A DNA stretch of 64,000 nucleotides from Aphrophora alni (GCA_963513935.1 OY740777.1:11829092-11893091); one strand, 5' to 3'; shown: positions 25,257-35,800, counted from the stretch's first letter. The notes: a model not told the origin generated them from the sequence alone. A program made the numbers and translations.

Positions 25257-25690
25257 GTCTACACAGAGAACTGGGTTTTTGCAAAATTGTCACTGAAAAA
25301 CTTACTGTTATTCTCGTTTTATCAATTTAAAGTCTATACAGAGATCTGTTTTTTTGCAAAATAAACCTGAAAACTTGCTGTTATTCTCGTTTTATCAATT
25401 TAAAGTCTACAAAGAGAACTGGGTTTTTTGCAAAATTGTCACTGAAAAACTTACTGTTATTCTCGTTTTATCAATTTAAAGTCTATACAGAGATCTGTTT
25501 TTTTTTGCAAAATAAACCTGAAAACTTGCTGTTATTCTCGTTTTATCAATTTAAAGTCTACAAAGTGAACTGGGTTTTTTGCAAAATTGTCACTGAAAAA
25601 CTTACTGTTGTTCTCGTTTTCCGGATTTAGAGTCTACAAAGAGAACGTGTTGAGCATAATCATCACTGAAAATCTTCCTATTATTCTCGT
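25257..25690 (+). repeat. Tandem repeat with alternating ~76/74-bp monomers (dimer ~150 bp)
   Basis: Units start with GTCTAnAnAGAGANCTG at 25257, 25332, 25405, 25481, 25556 and 25632. Type A units contain GGGTTTTTTGCAAAATTGTC and type B units contain TGTTTTTTTGCAAAATAAAC. The order is A-B-A-B-A followed by a degenerate unit. All share CTGTTATTCTCGTTTTATCA. The 64-codon frame at 25436-25630 is an artefact. Confidence 0.95.
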
Positions 25691-28015
25691 ATTTTGTCAA
25701 GATTTTTAATTTACGTGTTGGATATCTTCATTGTTATTTTTTGTTTATTCTAGTGATAAATTTGTTTTAACATAATCAAAATGTCTGCTCATTTCAAACT
25801 TCTTGAGCGCTGTAATTAACAGATTGAAAAAAAAGCAGTTTTTATTATCATACAGTCTTGTTTACAAAACCTTTTGTTTTTTATACTACCTAGACCACGG
25901 AGTTCAATTTCAAAAAATTAATTCAATATTTTTAATGTTCTTTTGAAGTTTATATAGCCTTTAAACTTATTCATTGAAATAGTTATTTTTTAATATTCAA
26001 AGAATTGGTTAAATGAAGTTTTTTTAAATCGTATTTCTAAAATGCGCTTTAAATTTTGTTAGTTAATTGAAGGAATCGTTAAAATATCAAGAGTTCTTGA
26101 ATTACTTTAAAAAATATTAAATAAGCAGGCAGTTTAGAGCTTGAATAAATGTGAATATTTATAATATAATCATGTATTATAATATATAATATAATTAAAT
26201 TACAAAAAATAACATTGTTAATTAAAAATCAGAGAAAATAAAAAAATGATTTTATTCGTAAAAGAGTTTTCTACCAACACTATTTCATCAAATCACTTTC
26301 ATCTGTCACAGTTGTAAAGCAATCATACAGTCACTGTACTTCTGTCTCACCCTCTATACACCACGTATGCATTCTTTTCCATGGGCGTGCATAAAAGTGC
26401 ACATTGATTGTAACAAAGCCTTGAACACATTCTGTGAAGGTCTGAGACCCTCGGATACGAGGCGAAATGTAAGCTATAAACTTTGTTAAATGACATTGAA
26501 TATATGATTTAACCGTAGAGACTTGGGTATTCTGTCAAAGTGGCCGACACGCTACTCTGCGTGTAGGACATACAGTACTTGTTTAATGCTAGACTTAGGT
26601 TATCTGAGTTATGGATATTAAATGCATCCATTAAATCAGCAAACCCACGCCTCATCGCAAAGCATGACTACGAAATGCATTCTAACTAAGATGACCTTTT
26701 TACATCTTGAATTGTAGTCGGGATCATTTTGAAAAGTCGTTTTAATATGGCTAGGTGAATTGTAATTTGAAAAAGGTGAATTATAAAGTTGTTTTGAAAT
26801 TTTTGATTTAAATTGCTTAACCCTAGATTTATTTATTTAAATTATCCATTTTTACGTCAAAGATCGTAAACTTTCACAAATCTAACCGAAAGAATTGTTT
26901 CGTAAAAAACCTGAAACCAAGTCGACGCTATTCATATATTTAAAAATGGTTAACTAATTTTAGAATCGCGCTTATCTATATATTTAAATACTTGATTTTT
27001 TTATTCTTGATAAAAAAAATGTATCTTATTTTGCACGTAAATAAATCCTAAAGACCGAAATACGAACAAAAAAATTCTGATTTTGCAACCCAAGAAGTTC
27101 CTTACATATTAACGATGACTAAAATGTTTTGACCGTAAATTTAAAAACAATGTCGTTTCATTATAATTACATTTTTGCCTTAATTGTAGAGGAATTTTAA
27201 AATAAACTTACTAAATAAATTATAAAAAATACACAGATATATATTTTTACGTACTTTTTATCGCTAAACACGTCCTGTCCTTTTTTAAAAGCTAAGGAAA
27301 ATAATTAAGAAATAAACATATATTGTGTACAAAATATGGAAACGGATTAATATTTCAAGAATCACTTTAGATAGAAAAGCGTTCGACCTCTCATTTTAAA
27401 GCACTTAACCTGAGCTATCTACAGGGTGGTACAAAAGTTTACTAGGATATACAGGATGTTTAAAAATTAACAAAACTTCAATTTTCTCATTTTATTAATA
27501 TCCCTATTAATATTTTCATATTATCTTAATAGGTCAATTTAAGATACTTAAAATGAATTAAATTGTTTTAATTAATCTTCAATAACAACCAAATTTTAAC
27601 GCAATATTGAAAGTTCTCTGCAGGGCTGAGGGAATAATGTTTTGAAAATTACGTATTCACTTGAGGGTGTTCTGAAAATCAAAACATTATCCTACATGTT
27701 TCTTTATTCAAGCACACAAATTATTTTAATAACATATAGCCTAAATTGAACGTCTAGGACATAACTAATTGTTATTTCATATACAGGATGTTCAAAAATT
27801 AATAAAATTTTTTTTTACTTAATTTCAAATATAACTGTAGGCCTTGAAGATGGAGGAATTTCGAAACGCGTCGAAAAATACAAATAATAAGACAATGCTA
27901 AGATTTGCAGAAGAGCGTACTTAAATTAAATGGAAAATCTTTTATTTATCATAACCCTGTTATCCTATATTTCCTAAATGACTTAAAACTTAATTTCCTT
28001 GAACACAAGTTAACC
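25691..28015. other. No gene; repeat fragments
   Basis: AT-rich sequence. A block near 26128-26200 (GCAGTTTAGAGCTTGAATAA) recurs directly at about 28275. TACAGGATGTTTAAAAATTA at 27450 and TACAGGATGTTCAAAAATTA at 27782 look like two copies of one transposon end. A hairpin-GAAACGCG motif lies at 27843-27885. Confidence 0.5.
27843..27885 (+). other. GAAACGCG hairpin motif, copy 3
   Basis: CTTGAAGATGGAGGAATTTC followed by GAAACGCGTCG. It has the same box order as the copies at 13612, 16662, 30400 and 47765. The stem is short and partly G-T paired. Confidence 0.35.
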
Positions 28016-28190
28016 ATGCACCTTGAGGGTCAAAAATTAACATTCTAAATTAATGCAAAATGTTCGCCTGAATTGAAAATTATAAATTCTAACACGGAGG
28101 CTGCAGGTTGCAGGAAGTTAAGGATGAAATAATAACATACATGTCTTGCGTAACGTCATTCTAAACTGCTGGTCTTTAATAATGTTGGTG
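28016..28190 (-). repeat. Repeat G, inverted mate of 23122-23303
   Basis: Reverse-complement copy. It contains CACCTTGAGGGTCAAAAATT, CTAACACGGAGGCTGCAGG and TGCAGGAAGTTAAGGATG. The two copies lie about 4.9 kb apart and face in opposite directions. Confidence 0.75.
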
Positions 28191-28597
28191 GTGGGACGGT
28201 GGTTGAAGATTCCACTACTTCATCAATAAGTGATGAGTGAAAAGTTTAAGGATATTTTATTTGTCACTATTTGCAGGTAGTTTAGAGCTTGAATAAATTT
28301 GAATATATATAATATAATCATGTTTATTAAATTACAAAAAAAAGAATAACAAATAAGTAAAAGGACTGTGTGCAGAATATAACACACAAAAAAGAGAGAA
28401 AAAATATATACTTTTACATTTATAATTTATTACTCAGAAATGTATCAAAAATGAAAAGATTTCTCTTAAAAGTTTCAAAATATTGACTTATGTTTTAATA
28501 TTAATTTCAATATTTAATATTTTTTATCAATAACTTGATTGATCTACAGAAAAAATAAAAATAAAGGATTTTATTTATCGGTAATTTTTTTTGTTCC

Positions 28598-28668
<71 letters not shown>

Positions 28669-28769
28669 AATGATAATGTTTTCGAGATTTTCCGCTTTAA
28701 ATATTTCAAACCTTCCACAATTTTTAATTATAAAAATTCTTCTTCTTTTAATGAATTCAATATCTTGTC
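28191..28769. repeat. AT-rich spacer with a (TA)32 microsatellite
   Basis: Pure (TA)n at about 28602-28665. Surrounding sequence has no gene. Poly Tyr-Ile open frames on both strands come from the microsatellite. Confidence 0.9.
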
Positions 28770-28935
28770 TATTTATTGAGTTAAAGTATGTTTTTTGTAA
28801 AAGAAAAAAATGGCGGATAGACACGTAATGAAGCGGATTTAAAAAAATGTTATTTAAGGTTTTTTATTAGTTTTGATGTATATTTAATTTAATCAGAAAA
28901 TGAGTTGCCAGTGTAACTTTTGAGACATTCTGTAT
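28770..28935 (+). mobile_element. DNA transposon family D, 3' fragment
   Basis: Matches 30120-30310. Shared order: TATTTATTGAGTT, AATGGCGGATAGAC, TAATGAAGCGGA, TTAGTTTTGATGTATAT, and a terminal word close to GGAACACCCTGTATAT (here GAGACATTCTGTATAT). Confidence 0.65.
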
Positions 28936-29984
28936 ATAAATAAATAATCCAGAGCTGTGGACAAAATTTGTGATTAAAATCCGTCAACGAATTTGCTGTA
29001 AATACATACGTACAAAACATATTATAAAAAATCATTATCTAAAAACACATTAAAAACACTTTATCCAAAAAAACAGATTTTGGAATAACGCGACATATCA
29101 GTAAAAAAAAAACACGACATAATTATTTTCCCAAACAACATAAATTCAATGAAAAATATCTAGGCCTACTCAATTTATACAGCTTTTTAGATATGATTTG
29201 TAATCAAGGCTGATCCAATCAATAAATTTAAACAGATTACCTCCAAACTGTAATAATCCAACATTATACAAGGCGAGATAAATGTTTTCACACGGTGTAT
29301 AATGTTTAATATAATAATGTGTGAAAGACTTTAATGCTAAAAGTAATGAGTCCCTAGCTTAATATCACTGTACTTGGAACTTTAATGTTCAGATATTGTA
29401 GACTATTAAATATATACAGAGTATATAATAAAATGTCGGACAAGTGACGTACTTGATCTGATTTCTGGAGGATGAAAAGTTCCTCTGTCCCTGTGAGTGT
29501 TTGTCTGCTGGAAGTACTTTTGTCATTTATCTTTGTTTTATAAAATGTCTACTGACATTCAATATTTCTCACAAAATCCCAGAGATGCAAAAATGTTAGT
29601 TAAGCAGTGAGAATGAAAATAATAATAATTTTTTAATAGGATTCTATTTTTTAGGACGTTTCGAGATTATAAAAAAAAAAATATTGTTTTTCAGTTATTA
29701 ATACTACTGTATTCTTTTTCGCATTAATTAAACAGTTGTCTGCGCCATCATACTACTTGCCCAGCCCTACCATGCAACCTAATACAATCAGATCGTCTAT
29801 TTGTAACGCCCAAAAGTTGGTTTCTTGGATCCTGTAGGAAATGTTAAATTGTATTGATTGATGAAGGTACTCTTATCCAGTAGGGTAAGTTTGTTTAACA
29901 GTGTTACGCATGTTTTCGGAATCTGGTATTGCGTTTATCACTTTTTTTTTAATAGGTATTCAGAAATTTCGTATTTTTTATTTT
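28936..29984. other. No gene seen
   Basis: AT-rich sequence with a TAGGCCTA palindrome at 29161 and a lone AGGACGTTTCGAG motif near 29654. Confidence 0.5.
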
Positions 29985-30310
29985 TTAAGTTAGCGGTTTT
30001 GGAGATATTCAACGTTACAAGTTTCAAACGGTCGCCATTTTGAAAATCATAAAAATAATGTCTTTGTTTTTGGTACACTTGTAAAACGTAACATACAAAA
30101 TGCTTATACCAAATCTGAACTTCATATCTTATCTATTTATTGAGTTCTAATGTTTTTTGTAATAGAACTAAATGGCTGATAACCGCTTAATAAAGCGGAA
30201 TTCAACTATATGTTATTTGACATATTTTGTTAGTTTTGATATAGGTTATATAATCCGAAAAAGAATACCTAGTTAACGTTTTCCGGAACACCCTGTATAT
30301 ATTCATGTGT
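29985..30310 (+). mobile_element. DNA transposon family D, longest single copy
   Basis: Order: GGAGATATTCAACGTT, GTCGCCATTTTGAAAATCAT, GGTACACTTGTAAAACGTAA, ACCAAATCTGAACTTC, TATCTATTTATTGAGTT, AAATGGCTGATAA, and a terminus TTCCGGAACACCCTGTATAT. Inverted, that end reads ATATACAGGGTGTTCCGG, a typical insect DNA-transposon terminus. Non-coding. Related pieces are at 28770, 46061, 48735, 49130 and 51000. Confidence 0.65.
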
Positions 30311-30399
30311 ATACAGGATGATTTAAGTGTAAAGGATGATGGAACAACCTGTACACTTAATTGATGTGTAGAGTATCAAATATATTTTATTTTATTCTT

Positions 30400-30452
30400 T
30401 TAAATAAACAATAGGACGTTTCAGCGACTATATCACCATCTTCAGTTTTAAT
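30400..30452 (-). other. GAAACG hairpin motif, copy 4
   Basis: On the minus strand: ACTGAAGATGGTGATATAGT, then CGCTGAAACGTCCTATTG. GGTGA and TCGCT can pair around a TATAG loop, placed between CTGAAGA and GAAAC as in a hammerhead core, although an extra U precedes the stem. Confidence 0.45.
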
Positions 30453-30581
30453 TATTCTCTTAACCTCTAGCTTATGGTTAATAACACTTACCATATTATT
30501 AAAAATGTTCATCAAATGAAAATGATATACATTATTAACATGGTTAAAAGGTCATTTGGTATTGTTTGTATGGTTAAAAAC

Positions 30582-30815
30582 TAATACACGACGTTTCGTG
30601 AGCATAAACCAACTCCTAGTTTCAAGTATTAAAACCATAACATGGAGAAAAAAAAGCTAAAAACACCTAGTAGACTTATGCTTTGTTCATTGTTTCGGTA
30701 ATTGTTTTTAATTTTAGCCTCCAACATACTGCTAAGTGTTTTCACTTTTTCCATTTTATACATTTATCACTTGATAACGGAGAGTTGATTTATACTCACG
30801 AAACGTCGTGTATTA
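30582..30815. mobile_element. TIR element family B, copy 3 (short form)
   Basis: A 234-bp copy with nearly perfect ends: left AATACACGACGTTTCGTGAG, right CTCACGAAACGTCGTGTATT. Next inward are AACCAACTCCTAGTTTCAAG on the left and CTTGATAACGGAGAGTTGAT on the right. The centre is non-coding. It is shorter than the other two copies (about 435 and 458 bp). Confidence 0.85.
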
Positions 30816-30841
30816 CACTTGGCAATCTCGAGGTAATATAG

Positions 30842-30985
30842 CTGAATCTATGCTTTTTCCATGTATTATTGATTTAGATACCTCAATTTCAATTTTCCTA
30901 TAAGACATCTCTTCATCAACTCTTTTTTCTCTCTTCAGACTCGGATGGTATTAGAGGTATCTCGCTTTTGAATGACAAGAAAATT
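30842..30985 (+). repeat. SINE-like family A, copy 3 (diverged)
   Basis: Retains CATCTCTTCATCAACTCTTT, TTCAGACTCGGATGGTATTA, and GAGGTATCTCGCTTTTGA. It sits directly downstream of family B copy 3. Confidence 0.5.
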
Positions 30986-31169
30986 GATAAATGTTTTAAA
31001 CAAACGTAGTTTTTATTTTATTTGATGATATTCGATTTTTTAAACAGTTAAAACATGTTTTCGGGAAAGAATTATTCATGAATTTTTAATTAAAATTTTT
31101 TTTTTAATGTTATTTAACTGACTAATGTAATACGAGATTTATAGATTTTGATAAATAGTTGCATTAAGT

Positions 31170-31600
31170 TAATTCTCAACAATTAATTCTTTTCTCAACA
31201 GTTAATTGTTTCTCGACAATTAATTCTTTTCTCGACTATTAATTGTTTTCTCAACAATTAGTTCTTTTCTCAACTATTAATTATTTTCTCAACAATTAAT
31301 TCTTTTCTCAACTATTAATTATTTTCTCAACAATTAATTCTTTTCTCAACAGTTAATTGTTTCTCGACAATTAATTCTTTTCTCGACTATTAATTGTTTT
31401 CTCAACAATTAGTTCTTTTCTCAACTATTAATTATTTTCTCAACAATTAATTCTTTTCTCAACAGTTAATTGTTCCTCGACAATTAATTCTTTTCTCGAC
31501 ATTAATTCTTTTCTCGACAATTAATTCTTTTCTCAACAATTAATTCTTTTGTCAACAATTAATTATTTTCTCAACAATCAATTCTTTTCTCAAAAATCGT
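31170..31600 (+). repeat. 19-bp minisatellite with higher-order structure
   Basis: About 22 tandem units close to CTCAACAATTAATTCTTTT, with variants such as CGAC for CAAC and AATTGTTT for AATTCTTTT. The variant CAACAGTTAATTGTT(T/C)CTCG occurs at 31196, 31347 and 31460. These spacings are 151 bp (eight units) and 113 bp (six units), so blocks of several units were duplicated. Confidence 0.95.
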
Positions 31601-31883
31601 CACTAAGAAACCTATTTCTACAGTCAACAAATTAAAACTTGTCAACGCTTTTCAGATTTACAGAAATCCTAACCTAACCAACATTCACAAGTAGGACAGA
31701 CGTCCTCGTTTGTATCACAAGTAAAACCAGTTAATGCTCAATTTATTAACGAAATTAAACACAAATCTAATTTAAAATATGTATTTACAACTTTCACCCA
31801 CGATTTACACAAGGTAAACACTGTCCCAACTGCAATTCTTTGCGTTTCTTATTTTGGTAACACTGTCCCGGCCAGCTTCACGG
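31601..31883. other. Less AT-rich flank of the X-box segment
   Basis: No ORF or repeat recognised. GC content rises toward 31860. Confidence 0.4.
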
Positions 31884-31897
31884 GGTGCCATGGCAAC
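31884..31897 (+). promoter_or_regulatory. Near-perfect RFX X-box palindrome
   Basis: GGTGCCATGGCAAC matches the RFX-family palindrome GTTGCCATGGCAAC at 13 of 14 positions. X-boxes lie close upstream of many ciliary genes in animals. An inverted CCAAT (ATTGG) follows at about 31918. The site is 119 bp upstream of the first base of the ATG at 32016. Confidence 0.45.
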
Positions 31898-32015
31898 GGT
31901 CATTAAATAAGCAGGTGATTGGACGTTTACAAATTTATTTACCGCATAAATTTCTCGTGGCTACTTTAAAACGTAAAATAAATATTCATAACTTAAACAG
32001 TTTTATCGCGGTTAA

Positions 32016-32161
32016 ATGGACGCCGTAATTGTGTTTAAGATTGCGAAATGTGTTTTAGTCGAGATGAGGAAAGATAATTTGTGTATTCGTTGACGATTGT
32101 TAATGAATGGACTTAAGTTGAGATTTGGTGAATTTTGAAAATATTATTAGGATATATTAGA
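32016..32161 (+). other. Possible first exon: 25-codon frame then GTAAGT donor
   Basis: Downstream of the X-box, an ATG at 32016 opens a 25-codon frame (MDAVIVFKIAKCVLVEMRKD...) that stops at 32091-32093. An exact GTAAGT intron-start consensus lies at 32162-32167. The segment could be a 5' untranslated exon carrying a short upstream ORF. The start context is weak (T at -3). No downstream coding exon was identified, so the exon is an inference from promoter-like context plus one donor. Confidence 0.25.
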
Positions 32162-33799
32162 GTAAGTTATCTTAGAAATTAATTTATTAGCATTTAAAGT
32201 AAAGAAATAAGTATAGCACGACGTTTCTACTGTCCAGTATCAGTTTCAAACAGTTTAATTTAAGTATTCAGTCTATTTCTTTACAAAAATAAAAACAGCA
32301 TTATCTATTTCATTTTTAGATATCGGATGTATCTTTTAGGACGAAAAGATATCATATATGACACCCTCTTTCAGGACGAAAAGAGGATGTTAAAAAAGGA
32401 AACTTATTAAATTTTAAAAACCTTAGAGATTTTTATTTTTAAATGTAATCTCACGTAACTCTACTAAACCATATAAAGAGTTGCACAAACTTTCTCAATT
32501 ATTACAAAACGCCAAAAACAAATAGAATCGAATCAAAACCGTCACAGAAGTGTTATTTTGGTAGTTGTTAATCAAAAAGTGAAATTGAACTTTTGACAGA
32601 GGGTTTTTTTTTAAATACTCATATTAAGGAAAACGATTCCCCGAACCACAATACAAGAAAGAAAACTAAGAGTGTAATAAATCCAGTATTTTTATTATAT
32701 TACCCTTATGTAGTCTACATATCAATAACGTTGTTATCTCCTTACAGGTTTACTGCGAAACTAAAATTTATTGCAGTCTTAGTTTTGTTTCTTGTTTTAT
32801 AGTTCGGAGAATCCTTTTCTCCTTTACTGTGAATATCACAAAAATGCTCCTGAAACATTTCAATATTTCAATAATGACCTAAATTTTCTTTGCTTGTGAA
32901 ATAAACACGTCCTAATTTTCTGGTTAATTTTTTATGTTTTCTAATTAATCCTGGAACGAAAATTTCTCCCGTACTATTATTTACATCAGTTAGGATCATT
33001 AATGGTCACATTTAAGTAAAATGTAACAAAATCAGGGTGAAATCGATTTAAACGAGACATTTTATAACAGCCTCATGATCGATTTATTTGTTTTGGGGAT
33101 CTTATATATAAAAACATTGATATCGATGTTTCAACATATAATATAACTTCAGCTATTTTTAGTATATTTGTGAAAGTAAATGCAGTTCATTTCAAATTTA
33201 TACAACTAGTTTAAAAAAGTATTTATTAACTCAAAACGGCTTCCACGTTAGAAAAACTGATATTAAAAGGCGCAATGAAGCTCAACAAACAGGACGGCTT
33301 GCTTACAAAGCTTTGTCCGGCGGTAAAACTTCAAGAAAATACTTCTTCAACCTTTTTTCCATTATTTTCACATCTTCATAATTTACCTAAAATTCTGCTA
33401 ACGGTATCACTCTTAAAGATTATTCTGTAAGGGTGTGAAGACCAAACTCTAAAAAAAACAACTAAATACGTTTGCAAAGAAAATATACAATTTGTAGTAA
33501 AAGTTAATTTAACTAGGCGTTATACATGAATAGCTAAGGTATGACAAATTATAACTTCAAAGATTGATTAGAGTGACGCGTACATGTGCTAAAGAGAACG
33601 GGGTTTTCCGTCCTCATTTCGCCTCTCAATACAATTTTCAAAGTGAAGTGGTATGCAGTCATAAATTCTCAAGTTTGTGCAAGCATTTAAATGCATTAAA
33701 AATAGAAAAATTAAGATTTATTAAAATACAGGTAATAGAAAAATTAAATGTAAACCTCATTGCATCTAACCTTCAGGGCTCACTTAATACGTGGAAAAC
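32162..33799. other. No gene; family F fragment and isolated motifs
   Basis: AGCACGACGTTTCTACTG near 32216 is a lone family B-like end. A family F fragment lies at about 32875-33005 (TGACCTAAATTTTCTTTGC, then AATAAACACGTCC). Short frames at 32593-32802 and 33564-33803 have no motif. Confidence 0.5.
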
Positions 33800-33985
33800 C
33801 TGAGAGACCTAACTGAATATACACCTATTCATGTTGTCTTAGCTTAAATTCTTCTCTTTCGTCCTTCCTTGTTGGTCTCTCATGACCAACTCTTGTTCTC
33901 TTTCTACCCTGACGTAATATTCGAGTTTTAGCTGTTCTTATTTTATTTTTATTTTTATAAGTCGATGATAACTGAAAGACTTCTT
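33800..33985 (+). repeat. SINE-like family A, copy 4 (seeds the telomere-like array)
   Basis: Contains GGTCTCTCATGACCAACTCT, then TGTTCTCTTTCTACCCTGAC, and the tail GTCGATGATAACTGAAAGAC. The tail runs straight into the interstitial telomeric array, whose spacer is a repeated form of it. Confidence 0.7.
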
Positions 33986-34375
33986 GTTTTTACCTAACCT
34001 AACCTAACCTCACCTAACCTAACCTAACCAAATCTAACCAAACCTAACCTAACCGAAAGACTTCTTGTTTTTACCTAAACTAACCAAACCTAACCTAACC
34101 GAAAGACTTCTTGTTTTTACCTAACCTAACCTGGCCTAACCTAACCTAACCTAACTTAACCTAATCTAACCAAACCTAAGCTAACCAAAAGACTTCTTGT
34201 TTTTACATAACCTAACCTCACCAAACCTAACCTAACCGTAACACTTCTTGTTTTTACCTAACTTAACTTAACTTAACCAAACCTAACCTAACCGAAAGAC
34301 TTCTTGTTTTTACCTAACCTAACTTAACCAAACCAAACCTAACCTAACCGAAAGACTTCTTGTTTCTACGTAATT
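33974..34375 (+). repeat. Interstitial insect telomere repeat (CCTAA)n with a recurring 20-bp spacer
   Basis: Runs of CCTAA (TTAGG on the minus strand) with variants such as CCAAA and CTTAA, interrupted by seven copies of GAAAGACTTCTTGTTTTTAC or close variants. These begin at 33974, 34055, 34101, 34187, 34238, 34294 and 34350. The spacings (81, 46, 86, 51, 56, 56) all equal 21+5n, so pentamers were gained or lost as whole units between spacers. TTAGG is the ancestral insect telomere motif. Confidence 0.95.
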
Positions 34376-35344
34376 AATCTACCAAAATGTCCTATATATC
34401 GAACTTTACAAACCAATTTTGATTACGATCATTATTTTGATATTTATTACGTTTAGTTCAAAATTATGATCAGTTTTTAACGTAATCAACTGAAACCAAA
34501 GTTATTTTAAAACCTCCCTCAAGACGCTCTCAAAGTACATTACATCACGATACGCACCACAGAAGCGTATAATTTATAAAATCGTGCGTATTAAACGACT
34601 CCGCTGTAAACAGTACCCACTAGATGCCTCCACCACCACTACTGACTTTACCCAAGGTTTTTCATTAAAAGGGAACAAATTAAAAGCTCCATTCGTGATG
34701 AGGCAAAGTGGTACGTTGAAAATGTTTACGAGGTGAGGAAAGTAGTGAAGTGGGCGTGGCTTGGTGCATGTAGCAATGCAGTGCAACCTTTGCAGGCATT
34801 GATATTACTCTGGTAATTGTGAGTGCTGATGTCAATGGATTTATAATAGTCTGGTACTCGGTCTAACGCCCAGCAGAACGATTTATTGAACTTACAAATG
34901 TAGTTTTATTGGTGGTTTTTTATAGAATGTGTTATAATATGTATTTGTCACCTTTATTTAAATCTTTCCAAAATTAAAGTAGAATATTTTACAAATTTTA
35001 TTACGTTACTCATCCATTGGTTACTAAAATTCAAAGTTTAAACGAAACAAAAATTTTTTTTTTTTTTTTTTAGAACGCAGAAATATCGGTTATGAAGTCC
35101 GCTGTGTCTAACATGATTTAAGGAATTATTCTCTCTTCTAGTCGACTGTGCAAATTTGTACAGTCCAAATTCTACAACGATTTTAATTAAATTTGGTGTT
35201 TTGAGCATATTTGAACATCTCGGGAACTATTTTCATTTGTTTAGATAAATAAAAATTAGTTTTTATTTGTCTTAAATAAACGATTTTCTCAAAATCGACT
35301 CAACGATTTTACTAAAATCTTCTCAACTATGCCCAAACGAAATA
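34376..35344. other. No supported gene
   Basis: 34.5-34.85 kb is less AT-rich than its surroundings. The 70-codon minus frame at 34574-34786 and a short plus frame before a GTGAGG word near 34733 were considered, but neither has further support. T17 lies at about 35054-35070. Confidence 0.45.
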
Positions 35345-35388
35345 TGTTGTAAAATTTAATAATATTGTGAAAAATATTCCATATAGAT

Positions 35389-35458
35389 TGGGAATTGAAC
35401 CCAGAATCCTTACCTTTACGCGCCAAAGCTCTACCAACTGAGCTATCCTGTCGCTTCC
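35389..35458 (-). other. tRNA-like sequence (pseudo-tRNA / SINE head), minus strand
   Basis: On the minus strand it has a perfect D-arm and box A, TAGCTCAGTTGGTAGAGC, and a T-arm with box B, GGGTTCAATTCCC, at tRNA spacing. The 28 nt from the D-arm to the T-stem equal the spacing I recall for tRNA-Lys. The anticodon stem is imperfect, the loop lacks U33 and the acceptor ends do not pair, so it is not a functional tRNA. The overlapping 61-codon frame (35289-35474) is the spurious translation of it. Confidence 0.8.
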
Positions 35459-35683
35459 CAGCATAACTTCTCACATGACTGCTTTTGCTGCAAATTTTAA
35501 GTTATCAAATTAACTACCTCGTTAGAAACGACCTTGAATTTTTATACGTACGTTGAAATACATACTTAAGGGTTGCAAGTTGAATAAATGTTAATTTCAA
35601 TGTCGTTTGTAACGATGTAATTAATTTCACAACTCGAAAATTGCAACAAAAAAGTTAAGCGAGAATTGTACGCCCTGTTCTGG

Positions 35684-35757
35684 AAAGCGACTAAGAATAG
35701 CTCAGTTGGTAGATCATTGACACTTAAAGCCAAAGATTCTAGGTTCAATTCCCAGTC
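35684..35757 (+). other. tRNA-like sequence (pseudo-tRNA / SINE head), plus strand
   Basis: Contains AATAGCTCAGTTGGTAGATC and, at tRNA spacing, TCTAGGTTCAATTCCCAG. It is the inverted partner of the minus-strand copy and is more mutated in the D-stem. Its anticodon stem TTGAC/GCCAA has one mismatch, and its loop also lacks U33. It is not a functional tRNA. Confidence 0.75.
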
Positions 35758-35800
35758 TAGGTTGTATATTTTTTCCACTTGAAATATTATTTAATTTATC

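Larger units (their letters stand above)
35345..35800. mobile_element. Large palindrome with tRNA-like arms (foldback SINE pair)
   Basis: The left arm (about 35345-35540) is the inverted copy of the right arm (about 35578-35800). From the outer ends inward, each arm has an AATATTATT-rich block, a tRNA-like head, and an inner block where AACTACCTCGTTAGAAACGA (left) pairs with the complement of TCGTTTGTAACGATGTAATT (right). Only about 40 bp separates the arms. It is either two tRNA-derived SINEs in inverted orientation sharing an unusual long body, or one foldback element that captured a tRNA-like sequence. Confidence 0.75.

Noticed and set aside
28591..28824. Tyr-Ile repeat frames on both strands
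   Set aside because: They come from the (TA)n microsatellite.
33240..33345. Short plus frame containing KTDIKRRNEAQQTGRLAYKA
   Set aside because: It looks coding-like for about 35 codons but has no start, no clear splice sites and no recognised family.
33974..34375. True chromosome end
   Set aside because: The pentamer runs are short, degenerate and interrupted by spacers, and ordinary sequence continues for tens of kilobases on both sides. This is an interstitial array.
35289..35474. 61-codon minus frame with SSVGRALARKGKDSGFNSQ
   Set aside because: This is the familiar spurious translation of a tRNA-like SINE head and not a protein gene.
35389..35757. Two functional tRNA genes
   Set aside because: Boxes A and B are intact, but the anticodon loops lack U33, acceptor ends do not pair, and both are part of one palindrome with shared non-tRNA flanks.
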